Of a stretch of 34,512 bases of DNA, positions 20,113 to 31,000 are shown piece after piece. How positions within the stretch are numbered: the stretch's first letter is position 1; each line of letters starts with the position of its first letter. Both the position numbers and the translations under genes were made by a program. Source of the stretch: a virus; the IMG/VR virus record IMGVR_UViG_3300038566_000300, positions 1 to 34,512 of that record. The stretch is one strand, 5' to 3'. The notes under the pieces are model-generated. The model was given only the letters and a program-made list of their open reading frames with translations, was not told where the DNA came from and ran no database searches.

Positions 20113-21888
20113 TTAATTTCCTTCAAAATATTTTCTATAAACTGGATCTGTTTGTGTCAACATTGCATGCGTGGCCATTAATGCACCTGGCCCACCTTCC
20201 GCTTGTTTAGCAAAATATTGTGTATATTTGTTAGAAAACGAGGGATTTTTTGCCAGCTCTGACAGCTTTATTAATACCCTGGCAGCTCCTGCGCTACCGC
20301 GCTCTCTTGCTAATTTGTTAGCTCCACTAGCCGCTAAACCAAACAAAAGCATTGTAGGGTCACCCGTCGCCGCTAAACCTCCGGCGCTTACTGCGGCTCC
20401 TGCACCATAATCACTTGGAGAAATAAACCGATTGCTTAGATTTTTTTGTACTCGATCAGTGGCTGCATCTGTAGCACCCTTAAAAGTGCCGTATTTATCT
20501 TTAAAGTGTTTGTATTTGTCTAAGGTGCTTTTTAAAGTTTGAATTTTCTGATAATCATCGGCACCGATTTCAAATGGATCTCTAACTGATGGATTTTGAT
20601 TTACTGACTTAATAGGCGCTTCTTTAAACTGACCTAATTTTTTTGATAAATCATTAGCTGTATTGTCCATCTCGTTTCCGATGATAGATCTTATTTTATT
20701 AGTTACATCCTTATTTCCCATTACCAAATCTTGGTCGGTGGCTTTGAATTTAAATTGATTCTTAAAAAGATTAGCGTCTTTGAAAGTTAAATCACCGACA
20801 GAATCCATTTGATTTGCAATAGTATTTATTCTTTTCCTAAGCCCCACTCCAGTATCAATAGGCGGGATTTTATTTGCATATTCTCTAAGTTCACTCGCTA
20901 TTTTTTGGCCTTTAACCGCTCCATTAGGGAAAAATGCATCGATAGTTTTGCTAACTTCCCCTATCTTTTCCCCATAACCTTTTCGAGCTTCAGCTAATTT
21001 TGGAGCAATGCCTTCAACATTATCAAATGCTCCAATAACAGGCTTACCCTCCGGCGTGGTCTCTTCTAAAAGCTCACGACCAACCCGACCGATATTTTTT
21101 TCAAACTTTGAAACATCTCCTGCACTAGCATGAGTAGTTTTTGCCATATCTCTTATAGCTTTTATATTTTGCCCTGTAACAGCCTTAACCGCTCTCTCTT
21201 CAGCTTCTTTTTTTAATGCGCCAGGTACTGCTTTAGCTCCCTTAACTACAGTCTCACCTAGTTTTTGAAAGGCTGGCCCTGAAACACCACCGATGGCTGC
21301 CTGAGTGGCTATCTCCCCCGGGACATTCTCTAATTCTTTAGCTTGACCAGCGCCATATAATCCACCTGACAATGCACCTCTACCAGCGACTTGAGCAAGA
21401 CGCGCACCTTTAGCAGCATTTAAAACCCCTAACCCTGGAACAAAAGCAGAACCAACACCACCGGCTAGCTCACCCCCAAGATATGAGCCTGGGTTGTCGG
21501 CTTGAGCTTGAACATTTTTTTCTCGGCTTTTGTTTCTATGAAAGTAATATCTATCAACAATATCTTTAGGCGATGCTTTACCTGTCAGAACATCTCCCAC
21601 ACCCCAGAAAACACCCGCTCCCTCGTCAGCGAATCCCAAACTACCACCTTGTAAACCACCCCGGCCCATAGATTCGGCTTTTGTGTAAGGCAGCTCTTTT
21701 ATAGGTTTATGAGATAGTGCTTCAAAACCATCCATTCTAGCCTTTGCTAGATTATCAACTTTTACTCTAGCTTCTTTATTGCCCTTTTTAACTACGGGAT
21801 AATAACCATCCTTTTCAGCTGCATAGACATTATCCCAAGCTACTTTTGCAGTTCGTCCGTCTTTGTTTTTAACTAAAAATGTATCCAT
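20113..21888 (-). CDS. Large internal/ejection-type virion protein
   Basis: 591 aa from the ATG at 21888, with GGAGG 7 nt upstream and TGATG coupling. The N-terminus has a repeated small motif: VAWDNVYAAEKDGYYPVVKK, then VKVDNLAKARMDGFEAL. Ala/Gly-rich weakly hydrophobic stretches follow around residues 120-200 and again near 495-535 (SAGGLAATGDPTMLLFGLAA), with coiled-coil-like parts between. Large Ala/Gly-rich proteins next to the portal in podoviruses are usually ejected with DNA to form a channel through the envelope. Specific family not recognised. Confidence 0.6.
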   Translation of the reverse strand: MDTFLVKNKDGRTAKVAWDNVYAAEKDGYYPVVKKGNKEARVKVDNLAKARMDGFEALSHKPIKELPYTKAESMGRGGLQGGSLGFADEGAGVFWGVGDVLTGKASPKDIVDRYYFHRNKSREKNVQAQADNPGSYLGGELAGGVGSAFVPGLGVLNAAKGARLAQVAGRGALSGGLYGAGQAKELENVPGEIATQAAIGGVSGPAFQKLGETVVKGAKAVPGALKKEAEERAVKAVTGQNIKAIRDMAKTTHASAGDVSKFEKNIGRVGRELLEETTPEGKPVIGAFDNVEGIAPKLAEARKGYGEKIGEVSKTIDAFFPNGAVKGQKIASELREYANKIPPIDTGVGLRKRINTIANQMDSVGDLTFKDANLFKNQFKFKATDQDLVMGNKDVTNKIRSIIGNEMDNTANDLSKKLGQFKEAPIKSVNQNPSVRDPFEIGADDYQKIQTLKSTLDKYKHFKDKYGTFKGATDAATDRVQKNLSNRFISPSDYGAGAAVSAGGLAATGDPTMLLFGLAASGANKLARERGSAGAARVLIKLSELAKNPSFSNKYTQYFAKQAEGGPGALMATHAMLTQTDPVYRKYFEGN

Positions 21889-22940
21889 CAATCAACCTCC
21901 CAAGAAAAACGCTTCTCATCTTCTACGCTATCATTCGCTAGCGCATCTTGAGGGTTTTCTTCTTCTAAATTAACATTAGCTAAACTTTCATTTAATTTTT
22001 CATAATATTCCCGACCCGGTAAAGGCTCGCGCTCAAATTCTGGACTAGCTTCTTTTAGCCGCATGTCAATATTTGAATAATATTCATCATCCACATTTCG
22101 TCTAAGTTGGTACATATTATTCAAAATAGGATCGGTACCAATTGCCAATGGATTTAAAACGTATTCAGTGGGATCAGCTGCGATAATAGCATTAATAATT
22201 TTTTCATCAGCTGCCGATAAAACACCTAATTTAGCAATGTTTTTGTAAGTTAACAGCAAATCCTTAGATAATTGTCGTCCTCTGGCAACATCGATCTGGT
22301 TAAAAGTACCACCATCATTTTTAAGTCTAATCGCTATCATTTCATCTAACTGACGGTTAAATTTATCCTTTTGAATCGAAGCCGATTTTAATTTTTTAGC
22401 ATCAGATTCAGTAAATGCCATACCCACACCGGGGACGAATTTACTTTGGTTTTTTTCATTAGTTTTTAAATTTTGATTTTTAGTTATGTAATCTTGTTTA
22501 GTTTTGAAATGTTCAAGATCAGCATCTCTCTTTTGATTTGCTCTTTCTTTAGCTAGTTGATTCTGTCTATCCAATAGATCTAGTTTAGATTCCTGATTTT
22601 TATCAAAAACACTTTCTTTATAAGACCTCTCTTCACCACGATCTGCTATCATTTGATCGCGTTTTTGCCCTAATTGCGCTTTACGGTCTAATAATTGAGC
22701 AATAGCGAGTTTTTTTTGATCTTCAGATTGTCCCCGTTCCATTTGCTTTGCATCGAAAGAATCAGCTAGTTTTTGCATATTTCCAGTGACGGCTCTTTGC
22801 CCACCGATTGTTCCTAGTGAACTAGATAAATCAGACAGACCAGCAACTAATTGATTCTCTGATAATCCAGTTGGTTGAGGTTGTCTTTTCTTAATTAAAT
22901 AATCTAATACATTTGAATCTAAACCATAGTTATTTTGCAT
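21888..22940 (-). CDS. Coiled-coil internal virion protein
   Basis: 350 aa from the ATG at 22940 (MQNNYGLDSNVLDYLIKKRQ), coupled as TAATG to the gene before; an upstream in-frame GTG is less likely. The centre (about 90-180) is a long charged coiled coil (ESKLDLLDRQNQLAKERANQ). The C-terminus is acidic. Its place among ejection-type genes suggests an internal core or ejection component. No motif recognised. Confidence 0.6.
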   Translation of the reverse strand: MQNNYGLDSNVLDYLIKKRQPQPTGLSENQLVAGLSDLSSSLGTIGGQRAVTGNMQKLADSFDAKQMERGQSEDQKKLAIAQLLDRKAQLGQKRDQMIADRGEERSYKESVFDKNQESKLDLLDRQNQLAKERANQKRDADLEHFKTKQDYITKNQNLKTNEKNQSKFVPGVGMAFTESDAKKLKSASIQKDKFNRQLDEMIAIRLKNDGGTFNQIDVARGRQLSKDLLLTYKNIAKLGVLSAADEKIINAIIAADPTEYVLNPLAIGTDPILNNMYQLRRNVDDEYYSNIDMRLKEASPEFEREPLPGREYYEKLNESLANVNLEEENPQDALANDSVEDEKRFSWEVD

Positions 22941-24286
22941 TATGCCCACCCTGTATTAAATGTAGTTGGAGAACCCCAATTATAGCTATCAGCGTCATAA
23001 TATGATTTTTTAGGAGTGGCCCCACCCGTTGGAGTTTGCATGACAACATTAGTTGTATTCTGCGGTCTAGATTTACTTAGATTATTTGACATTAAAACCT
23101 TGCCTCCAAAATCACCAACCCCCTGAATAGCTTGGTTTTGATCCGCAACCCGGCTAAAATCTGCTTGAGTCCGTTGGTCTGCAATTCCAGCTTTACCCTT
23201 CAAAACTGCCATTCTGTTTTCAAAATCCCTGTCCAGGGTTTTGTTTTTTTGGTCAATGTTGCCTTGTTGCCATTGTTTGCGTAAAATTTCTCTATTATCG
23301 ATATAATCACGATCTGCTAAATCTTGCCCATAATTCCATTTACCAACATCGTCCATTCTGTCCCGCTCATTTCTAGAAAATTCAGTATTATAACGGGCAA
23401 GGTCGTCCATTCTGCTTCTGTCTGAAATAGATGATTGATTCCCTTGTTTAGTATTAAAATCAGCTATACGCTGAGCTTCTTGGATATTCATTAAATCAGC
23501 TTGATTTAATGCGTCAGCTCTCATTTGCTCCCAATCCTGGAATCGTTTCGTCATTCTTTGATTGAATGCGTTAATAATATCGGCATTGTTGCCTTGAAGC
23601 GCCATTTCTTGGTTTTGGATTTGCCCACCCAATTGCGCGCCTTGAGCCAATGCATTCAATTGATTTTTGTAGGCTTGTGTTTCAGCGTCCAAACCTAACA
23701 TGGCGTTGCGATCCATGGCATCTGCTGAACCTTGCATTTGGGCAGCTAGTTCTAGACCTGAGCCACTTACACCTCGCCTTTCATAGTCTTGTAAAATCGA
23801 ATCAGTGCGGCTTTGAGCTTGTGCCTGAGCTTGTCTCTTGGCATTCTGAACTCTTTGTTGGTATTCCGGGTCATAGTCCCCTTGCCCAACTTCCATAAAT
23901 CTACGTAATGCTGTTTTTTGGGCATCGCGTCCCTCCTGCATTTCTCGGTTCATTTGGATTAACTGAGGTTTTGCCTCCTCAATCATTGGAGCAATTTGTG
24001 GGACGAAATCTTGAACTTTTTCAAGATCTTTTAAATCAAGTTTTTGAAGATTCCACTTAGGAGCTGACATTGCACCCGAAAACTCCGGTCTCTTCAAAGC
24101 TTCTGTATGCATCTCGGGGGGGTCGATAATAGATACATCATAGTCAGGTGGTTTTATTTCATTGAATAACCGCTCGATTTCATTTAAACGGTCTTTACTA
24201 GCTTTTCTAGCTTTCTCAGCATTATAGTATTGCACGATACCGCTTAAGACCGAACTAGCTAAAACTGTAACTGTCAACGGATCCAT
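22940..24286 (-). CDS. Gln-rich internal virion protein with N-terminal hydrophobic segment
   Basis: 448 aa. It begins MDPLTVTVLASSVLSGIVQY, a hydrophobic helix followed by basic NAEKARKASKDRL, a beginning often seen in podovirus ejection proteins. Long Gln/Asn/Asp-rich helical repeats follow (QNAKRQAQAQAQSRTDSILQ; NQADLMNIQEAQRIADFN). A role in the internal core or DNA injection through the envelope is likely by position and composition. Confidence 0.65.
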   Translation of the reverse strand: MDPLTVTVLASSVLSGIVQYYNAEKARKASKDRLNEIERLFNEIKPPDYDVSIIDPPEMHTEALKRPEFSGAMSAPKWNLQKLDLKDLEKVQDFVPQIAPMIEEAKPQLIQMNREMQEGRDAQKTALRRFMEVGQGDYDPEYQQRVQNAKRQAQAQAQSRTDSILQDYERRGVSGSGLELAAQMQGSADAMDRNAMLGLDAETQAYKNQLNALAQGAQLGGQIQNQEMALQGNNADIINAFNQRMTKRFQDWEQMRADALNQADLMNIQEAQRIADFNTKQGNQSSISDRSRMDDLARYNTEFSRNERDRMDDVGKWNYGQDLADRDYIDNREILRKQWQQGNIDQKNKTLDRDFENRMAVLKGKAGIADQRTQADFSRVADQNQAIQGVGDFGGKVLMSNNLSKSRPQNTTNVVMQTPTGGATPKKSYYDADSYNWGSPTTFNTGWA

Positions 24287-24296
24287 ATTTTATCTC

Positions 24297-26069
24297 CTAA
24301 ATAGCAAATGTGCCAGCTCGGGCAGGGTTTAAAATTCTATCATTAGCTATAATATCCGGCTTTTGTTTAACACCCAGTGGATCACTAGCTATTATTGCAC
24401 CACCCATGAACGGGTTAATATTTGCGGTGTTTGGGTTTTCAAATCCTGTAATTCCAGGTGAAAGTAGGGGACCGTCTACGGTTTCGGATACACCTTGATT
24501 AGCTAATACGTTTTGTCTATTTTTTAATTCCCCTGTTAACCATGTCCTGAAATCTTGCTCGTTTAGAAGTTGGGTTGGGTCGCTAATATCAGCGGAACCG
24601 CCAACTTGGTATCTGTTCTGCAATCCCAAATCCTGAGAAAGTTTATTCAGCTCTGAAACTTGCCCAGCGCCTAAAACATCAGCACCCGTTAAGTCGGCAA
24701 ACTGCTCAGGTCTAGAATAACCGGCTAACATTTCAGGGTCATAGTATTGACCTAGATTTGGGTTTTCTAAGGCAATTTGTTGAGCTGTATTTGTTAAATC
24801 TTGACCATACCGATCCATTAGCCCTAACCTGCGTTCATCCGTTTCGTCAGCTAGTAGGTTAGCATCTGATAAAATTTGATCTATTCTACTTTGACCGGCT
24901 ATGTCCGCGGCGTTTCGGGCGTCTATAGCTTTGCCACTGATCGCGTTATAAAGCCCGGTGCTGTCTGCCGTGTATTTAGGTCTTAAAGTTCCCACGTCAT
25001 AAAGTTGACCACTGCCGAGTAAACTACCCAGACGGTTAAATTGTGAAGCCTCGGATTCATTTAAAAAATCTTTATACCCATAACCACCACGATCAAAATT
25101 TATAAAATCTCGGGGATCGACATTTACACCAGCTATCTGATCCGCAATTCTATCTCCGTAAATAGCAGAAAGCTCTTCACTCACTTGTTCTCGAGCCGCT
25201 TTATCAGTTTCGTTAACAACTTTTGCTTGGTCTAAATCTTTTAGGTATTGATTATATTGTTCAGCCTCACGAACATTCGAAGATTCTAAAGAATCTTGAT
25301 AATTTTGAAGATATCGTTCCGCCTGGGTTTGAGCGTCAGAAAGCTGACGTTGACCATATTGATTAGCCTCCGCCTCCAATCTGTCTGGAGTCGTACCCAA
25401 CGCTTCATTTAAAGATTCATTTTGACCTTTAATTTGACTAACTAATCTATTAAATCTTGGATCTTTTTTTAAGAGCATCGCATCTAGAGCGCCCATACCT
25501 TGCGTGTAACGTGGCCCTTGACCCCTACCGGCTAACTCCTGAATACCAGCGTCAGTAGTTAGTAGGTTTACATCACTATTTGATTGATATTTATTAACAT
25601 CACCAAAAGTAGGCGCTGCATCAGCTTGGGTTTTGTTCAAAAGATTTTTACTTTTAGAAAACGATTCCTCGTCACCTTGGATAGCTTTACGTAATGAATC
25701 ATTACTTACATCATAGTTATAATTTTTTTTATAACCTTGTTGATATCTGTCTGCCTCACTTTGAAGCGACCTCTGATTTGTTGCTATTTTCTGCTGAACA
25801 TCCGCAACCCCTTTGATTGGAGCTTGAGTCTTGCCTATATTTTGTTGAATTAATCGCGTTCGTTCTTGAGGAGACCGATTGCTAACCCCACGTCCTGACC
25901 CCTCAACCGCTGTAGGTTCTCCTAACTCACCCTCAGTACTTGTTTTTGTCTGCACAACTTGTGCTGGTTGTACTGGAGATTGAGAGTTCATAGCTGGAGC
26001 ATCACCACCAAAAACATCACCCTCGTTACCTTGAACCATTTCATCTATTTTTTTAAAAGCGTAAGCCAT
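24297..26069 (-). CDS. Large Gln/Asp-rich virion protein, probable ejection/core
   Basis: 590 aa starting MAYAFKKIDEMVQGNEGDVF. The N-terminal 100 residues are disordered-looking. The centre is helical and Gln/Tyr-rich (QYGQRQLSDAQTQAERYLQN), and the C-terminus ends in a Pro/Asn-rich tail. There is no catalytic motif, signal or membrane helix. It follows the portal gene by 3 bases and leads the run of internal-protein genes. Function inferred from position. Confidence 0.6.
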   Translation of the reverse strand: MAYAFKKIDEMVQGNEGDVFGGDAPAMNSQSPVQPAQVVQTKTSTEGELGEPTAVEGSGRGVSNRSPQERTRLIQQNIGKTQAPIKGVADVQQKIATNQRSLQSEADRYQQGYKKNYNYDVSNDSLRKAIQGDEESFSKSKNLLNKTQADAAPTFGDVNKYQSNSDVNLLTTDAGIQELAGRGQGPRYTQGMGALDAMLLKKDPRFNRLVSQIKGQNESLNEALGTTPDRLEAEANQYGQRQLSDAQTQAERYLQNYQDSLESSNVREAEQYNQYLKDLDQAKVVNETDKAAREQVSEELSAIYGDRIADQIAGVNVDPRDFINFDRGGYGYKDFLNESEASQFNRLGSLLGSGQLYDVGTLRPKYTADSTGLYNAISGKAIDARNAADIAGQSRIDQILSDANLLADETDERRLGLMDRYGQDLTNTAQQIALENPNLGQYYDPEMLAGYSRPEQFADLTGADVLGAGQVSELNKLSQDLGLQNRYQVGGSADISDPTQLLNEQDFRTWLTGELKNRQNVLANQGVSETVDGPLLSPGITGFENPNTANINPFMGGAIIASDPLGVKQKPDIIANDRILNPARAGTFAI

Positions 26070-26072
26070 TAC

Positions 26073-28067
26073 TTAACCCCTCCCCAATAAATCTGCTGCT
26101 GGTTGTGCTACATCGCCCTCAACATTTTGTATCTGTGAAGGTTCATCTGGTGACTGCCTTTGTGGTTGATCGATAGGTTGTGATTGTCCGGTGGGAGCCA
26201 TAGCAGGGGGCTGCGGATTAAGCCCCCCCTCTGGGATTCTACCAGTTGAAACAAGCGCACGTAGGCCCGGGTCTTCTGATTTCGCTAATTGATAATGCTC
26301 CATAATATGTTCAGTTATAGCTTGCACAGCTTTTTGATTATGTAATCGGTTTCCAACATCCGAAAGCATGTCCGCATGTCTTTTGATATGTAAAGCATGA
26401 TCGTCGGTAATCATAACCAAAGGCTTTTCGCCTTTCTCCATGAATTCATTTTCTTGCACGATCAAGTCCATTTGATCCAACTCACCACGATATACATTGG
26501 ACAATGGACGCCCTTCTAAAACGCTTACGTAGTCAGGCCAAACTTCTTTAGGTACAGTTAAAAGCTTTTCAGCGACTTCTAAACGACCTGCAAATGTTTT
26601 TAGCAACGGGTTAATCATCTCTAGCTTAATAGCTGAAACGTTTTTTAATTCATCACCAGTGAATTCCCGAGTGATTGACTGCCCGCCTTTTTGGCTAATC
26701 ATCACTTTTTGCGGTACAGCTCCAAATTTTTGGTAAGCATTTACTGCATGCATCATGGTCTTTTCGAGACATAAATTTTGAGCTTTAGAAATACTAGTAA
26801 TAAATTCAATACTGTTTGCTGAAAGTGTAGCAATAGCTGTACCGGATGAAATACCAGGAGGGAGGTTTCCGGTCATAGCCCCATTCAACATAGATAAATC
26901 TTGCATCAAGTTTTCGAGTTTGTCGGTAAATTTGAAAACCTCAGCCGGTGTTTGAGTAAGATTTAATGCCTCTGGCTTGCCCCCTCCAGGCGCATCTTGA
27001 GGAGTGAAAGAGATAAACTTCATCCCATCAAGTTGATTTACATTTATATCGGAACCTCTGGGAATGGTAACACTTTGGACGGCAAACTGGCCATGGTTAG
27101 TTGCGATTGCGCTCAAATTGTTATCAAACATTTCTTGAGCGCCCATTAGGTCAGTTAATTTAGGATATCCAATCCCTGTATCAAGAATGACTTCTGGGAT
27201 ATTTGATTCAATTGGAATACATCCATAAGGATTTTTCCCGTCGTATAAAACAGCATCGCGGGAACCGTAAACGATCATCCTCCCCTCTGGCAAACTTGGA
27301 GTCGGCCTGTGATAGAATTCGTATACATTTACCAAATCCTCATCAAAAATAGAGTTTGCTTTGAACCATGTGTCTGGATATCTATTTTCTTGAACAGTTG
27401 GAATATTAAGGATCTCGTCGCGCAAATCTGGATGGTCCGCTATAAGATCCCATTTATTACGTTTGACCTGACATTCAGCCCAATTTAAACGATCCCATGG
27501 GCATAAAATGTTATAAAATACGTTAAATGGACTCAACACATCTATTTCAACTCCACCCGACCGTATTATTTTTCCTTTTGAGTCTCTAATTCTAGATTCC
27601 CCAATATCTGTGCGCCAAGTCGTTTTAGTGAACCATTGCCCGCAAACTAAAGCACCTTCACATAGTTGATCCGCTTTATTGTCCAACCTTTGCGTACTGG
27701 TCAACTGATCGCAAACGGCATTTGCAAGTTTAATTTCATTTAAAACATCACCGTTCACGGTCTCGGCGGATGCTTTAAACTCTAAACGTTGTTTAGTTAC
27801 GATTGACGTTAATTGTCTAATCAAAGTCCTAGACTTTGGAGTGTAGAATCTAGTTAACTCGCCTTGCATGCCCTCGAATATCAGGGAAGTGTCCCAAGAT
27901 TGAGGCATAATTGCTGGACTGTAATATGCTAAGTAGTTACGAATCCACGCTTGTTTAAAAGGTGTAGTATCCCATGCCCACCAATTATCGTGAAAAGTTG
28001 TTAATTCGTCGATAACTTCTGGTGCGTCTTTTTCAAGCCAAAATTCATCTTTACCTTTATTTTTCAT
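26073..28067 (-). CDS. Portal protein
   Basis: 664 aa, in the range of podovirus portals. It starts with charged residues, then shows the WIRNYLAYYSPAIMPQ and PKSRTLIRQLTSIVTKQRLE segments typical of the portal wing, a VYEFYHRPTPSLPEGRMIVY strand region, and LTDLMGAQEMFDNNLSAIAT (helical clip/stem). MTGNLPPGISSGTAIATLSA follows, in the style of portals. The C-terminus is Pro/Gln-rich. It forms the dodecameric DNA gate where TerL docks. It lies far from terL in the window, on the other side of the tail genes, and overlaps the nozzle gene by ATGA. Confidence 0.8.
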   Translation of the reverse strand: MKNKGKDEFWLEKDAPEVIDELTTFHDNWWAWDTTPFKQAWIRNYLAYYSPAIMPQSWDTSLIFEGMQGELTRFYTPKSRTLIRQLTSIVTKQRLEFKASAETVNGDVLNEIKLANAVCDQLTSTQRLDNKADQLCEGALVCGQWFTKTTWRTDIGESRIRDSKGKIIRSGGVEIDVLSPFNVFYNILCPWDRLNWAECQVKRNKWDLIADHPDLRDEILNIPTVQENRYPDTWFKANSIFDEDLVNVYEFYHRPTPSLPEGRMIVYGSRDAVLYDGKNPYGCIPIESNIPEVILDTGIGYPKLTDLMGAQEMFDNNLSAIATNHGQFAVQSVTIPRGSDINVNQLDGMKFISFTPQDAPGGGKPEALNLTQTPAEVFKFTDKLENLMQDLSMLNGAMTGNLPPGISSGTAIATLSANSIEFITSISKAQNLCLEKTMMHAVNAYQKFGAVPQKVMISQKGGQSITREFTGDELKNVSAIKLEMINPLLKTFAGRLEVAEKLLTVPKEVWPDYVSVLEGRPLSNVYRGELDQMDLIVQENEFMEKGEKPLVMITDDHALHIKRHADMLSDVGNRLHNQKAVQAITEHIMEHYQLAKSEDPGLRALVSTGRIPEGGLNPQPPAMAPTGQSQPIDQPQRQSPDEPSQIQNVEGDVAQPAADLLGRG

Positions 28068-31000
28068 CGGCTAACCCTTTCTCTGTACGGTCTAACGGCA
28101 AAGCTGAAGGCTTGAATATTAGTAGGCTCGCCCGCTTGAATATGTTCAATTATAGGTTGCAAAAATGTATTCCTTGCTTGAAAGCTCGGCACATATAAAC
28201 GCATAATAGGTGCTGGCTGTGTCCCAGTTGTTAAATTAATCCCAGTTTCTTGCCCCCAAGGCTCAAAACCCCATGGAAAAAGCCCCCAGCCAGCGGTGTT
28301 TAAATCCGAAACCCATTCAACGACTTCACTTCCACCATAGGTAGCGCCGGTGTAAGTTACGGTGGCCTTGCTCATTCCATTATCTCTGAGGTGTACAGAC
28401 ATTTGAGCAAAGAGTTTCATCCGCCCGACTAAACCAGCGTGGAATGGTACTAGTTTCATTTTTCTTGAGAAACGAGCGTACAGATCGACTACGTCGGAAG
28501 CCTCTAAATTATTTACTGCTGTAATTTGGCAACTGTAGTCGTCCCCGCTTATTAGCGACGGGTTGCTATCAATTCGCGTAATAACATCATCTTTTATTAG
28601 CATATCTCCATTTTGAGGGAGTACGCCAACAATAGTAAATTCCATTGTATTTGTATCAGAATCTAAAGAATTTATGGTTATTGAATAATTTTCGTCTGAA
28701 TAATCAGTTCTATTCTGATTTTTTCGTTCTCTTTTAATGTCATTATCCAAGCTTATTAAATAAAGCTTATCACCTGGCCCAACAACTGAACCGCTGAAAA
28801 GCTTGTCCCACGTAGACCATTCTTGAGTGAGAATATTAAATACATATGTTGTACTTGCATCGGTATTATTAGGCAAAGACGTAGTTAATAAATATAGGCG
28901 CTCAGACTCATAAGCTTGCCCTGATGTTACGTTAGCTAGATTAGCTTGTCCTAAAATCGGTTGAAGAGGATCTTCAATACCTTCTCTTGAAAATATTTGA
29001 ACCGAAGATTCAGTCACAAAACACACACCTTGATTTGATAAAAAGGCTACTTGATTATTTATGATATCAGCTGAATTTGACGCAACACAAATAACAGTAC
29101 CATCTAACAAAGTAGCAGTGAAATTGTCAGGCCCATCTCCTGTTACCCTCCAAACACCATCTTGTTTGATTAAAATAAGCGAGTCACGTAAAGCAGCACA
29201 TCTTAATATAGCGGCATTTTTAGAACCCACAGGAAAAAAATTAACAAGCGGTACCGCTTCCGGTTCAGATTCTTTGCTAGCATAATAAACATGCGGTTGA
29301 CTTTCATTCGTACTAAAGACAGTGGAAAACGTACTAGGTAATGCAGGAGAAAAACCAAGACCGACACTAGAAGAATTAGCACGAATATAAATTGGAGAAG
29401 TAAAACTTTTGCTTTGCAAGCGCATTTGTCCAGGAATGTCTGATATACCCGAGACATATTGCGCGTAAATTTCCGAACTCGCATTTCTGTTTATTGCCCT
29501 GCATAAATTCTCAGCTGTATCTCTTAAACGAACTGACGCGCTACTAGATTCTGACAAATAAAACATAGAATAATCGCCAGAACTAGCTGTAATCCCTTGG
29601 ATTTGGCAATCTGTTTCAGAATTATACGCAACATTAGCACCTCCTTTTGTCAAACTTATCTCAAACGCGTTTGCTGATTGATTGATTACAAAATAAGTAC
29701 CCTCGGCTAATGATCCACCCTGGATATTTGCAATGAAAACAGAATCACCATTAGCAAAACCATGTGCAATATAATCTATCTGAAGATTGCCACCACCATC
29801 ATCGGCACACATTGCGTACACCGTTCGATTGCCAACGCCAGTTTGAGCCACAAAACGTATATCATTTGTAACACGTATTTCAACATAATCACCGCCAGAA
29901 ACCACTGTGGTGTCGATAACGGACAAATCTATTAATTGTCTACTTGTCGTGTTCGCATAAATAGCATGCCCTTTAAAAAACGTAACATCTTCACAAAGAG
30001 GTGGCCTAAAGTTCGCTTGTAGCTCACCCTCCCTGCTGTTTTCGTTTGTATATAGTTCAGCTCCTAACAAGATCTCGGGGATGTTATCTGTAAAATACGC
30101 AATGCCTAGCGTGATTTCAGCGCTTGTTAATTCATGCTCTGATACAAGCTTAAAATCTGAAAATATGCCGACATTTGCCGATTGCTGACTGGAACGGTAA
30201 ACTTGATAAAACCACCCCAATGAAGTCGAATCAATTTCACTGGGTATTGTTATTTCTAATTGAGTGCCACCTGCAAAGCTATAATCAATAGCTGAAACAG
30301 CGGCAGGGTCATTAGTAGTTGAATACGTGAATGTGTCAGCGTCTACTACTGTAATTTGAAAAACACCTTCACAATTTGCAGCAACACCCCCAACGCTACC
30401 AAAAAAATTCATATACAGCCCTGTATATAAACCGTGTCCGCTAGAGGTTATAGTCATAGTATAAGGACCAGCACCGCTTGAGGCAGCGGTGGCGTTTTCA
30501 ACTACTATATTCTGAATAGTTGTTATTTGGCTAGGTGCGCCTATAATTAAATTATCATTTTCATCACGATAACCAAACAAAACCCGGTAGCCCACAATTT
30601 GTTCTGATTCAAGGTCTGTAAAAAATGCCGCTGAATCATCTACGGCATACGAGACCCCCACATCTAACCCTTGCGGCGCGCCTGTTTTTGATGTATCGCT
30701 CCCGATTTCTGGAAGCTTAATAACACCGTCGTCAGTTGTAAAATATATATTTGAATTAGCTTTTAAATCTCTAGAAATCCTGTTGTTTGTAACAGAAATA
30801 ACTTCCCCTGAAATAATATTTTCACTACCTGTAACATTAGGCTCTATTCCAGAATCATCGTAGTACGCGGCTTTGCTCTCATAAATAGAAATTAATTTAC
30901 TTTGAAAATTAAAAAGATTATTCAAATTACCTGATGATGGATCAAAATATTGATGAAAACCTCGCCTAGATGTATAGATATTATCTCTAGCAATAACCAC

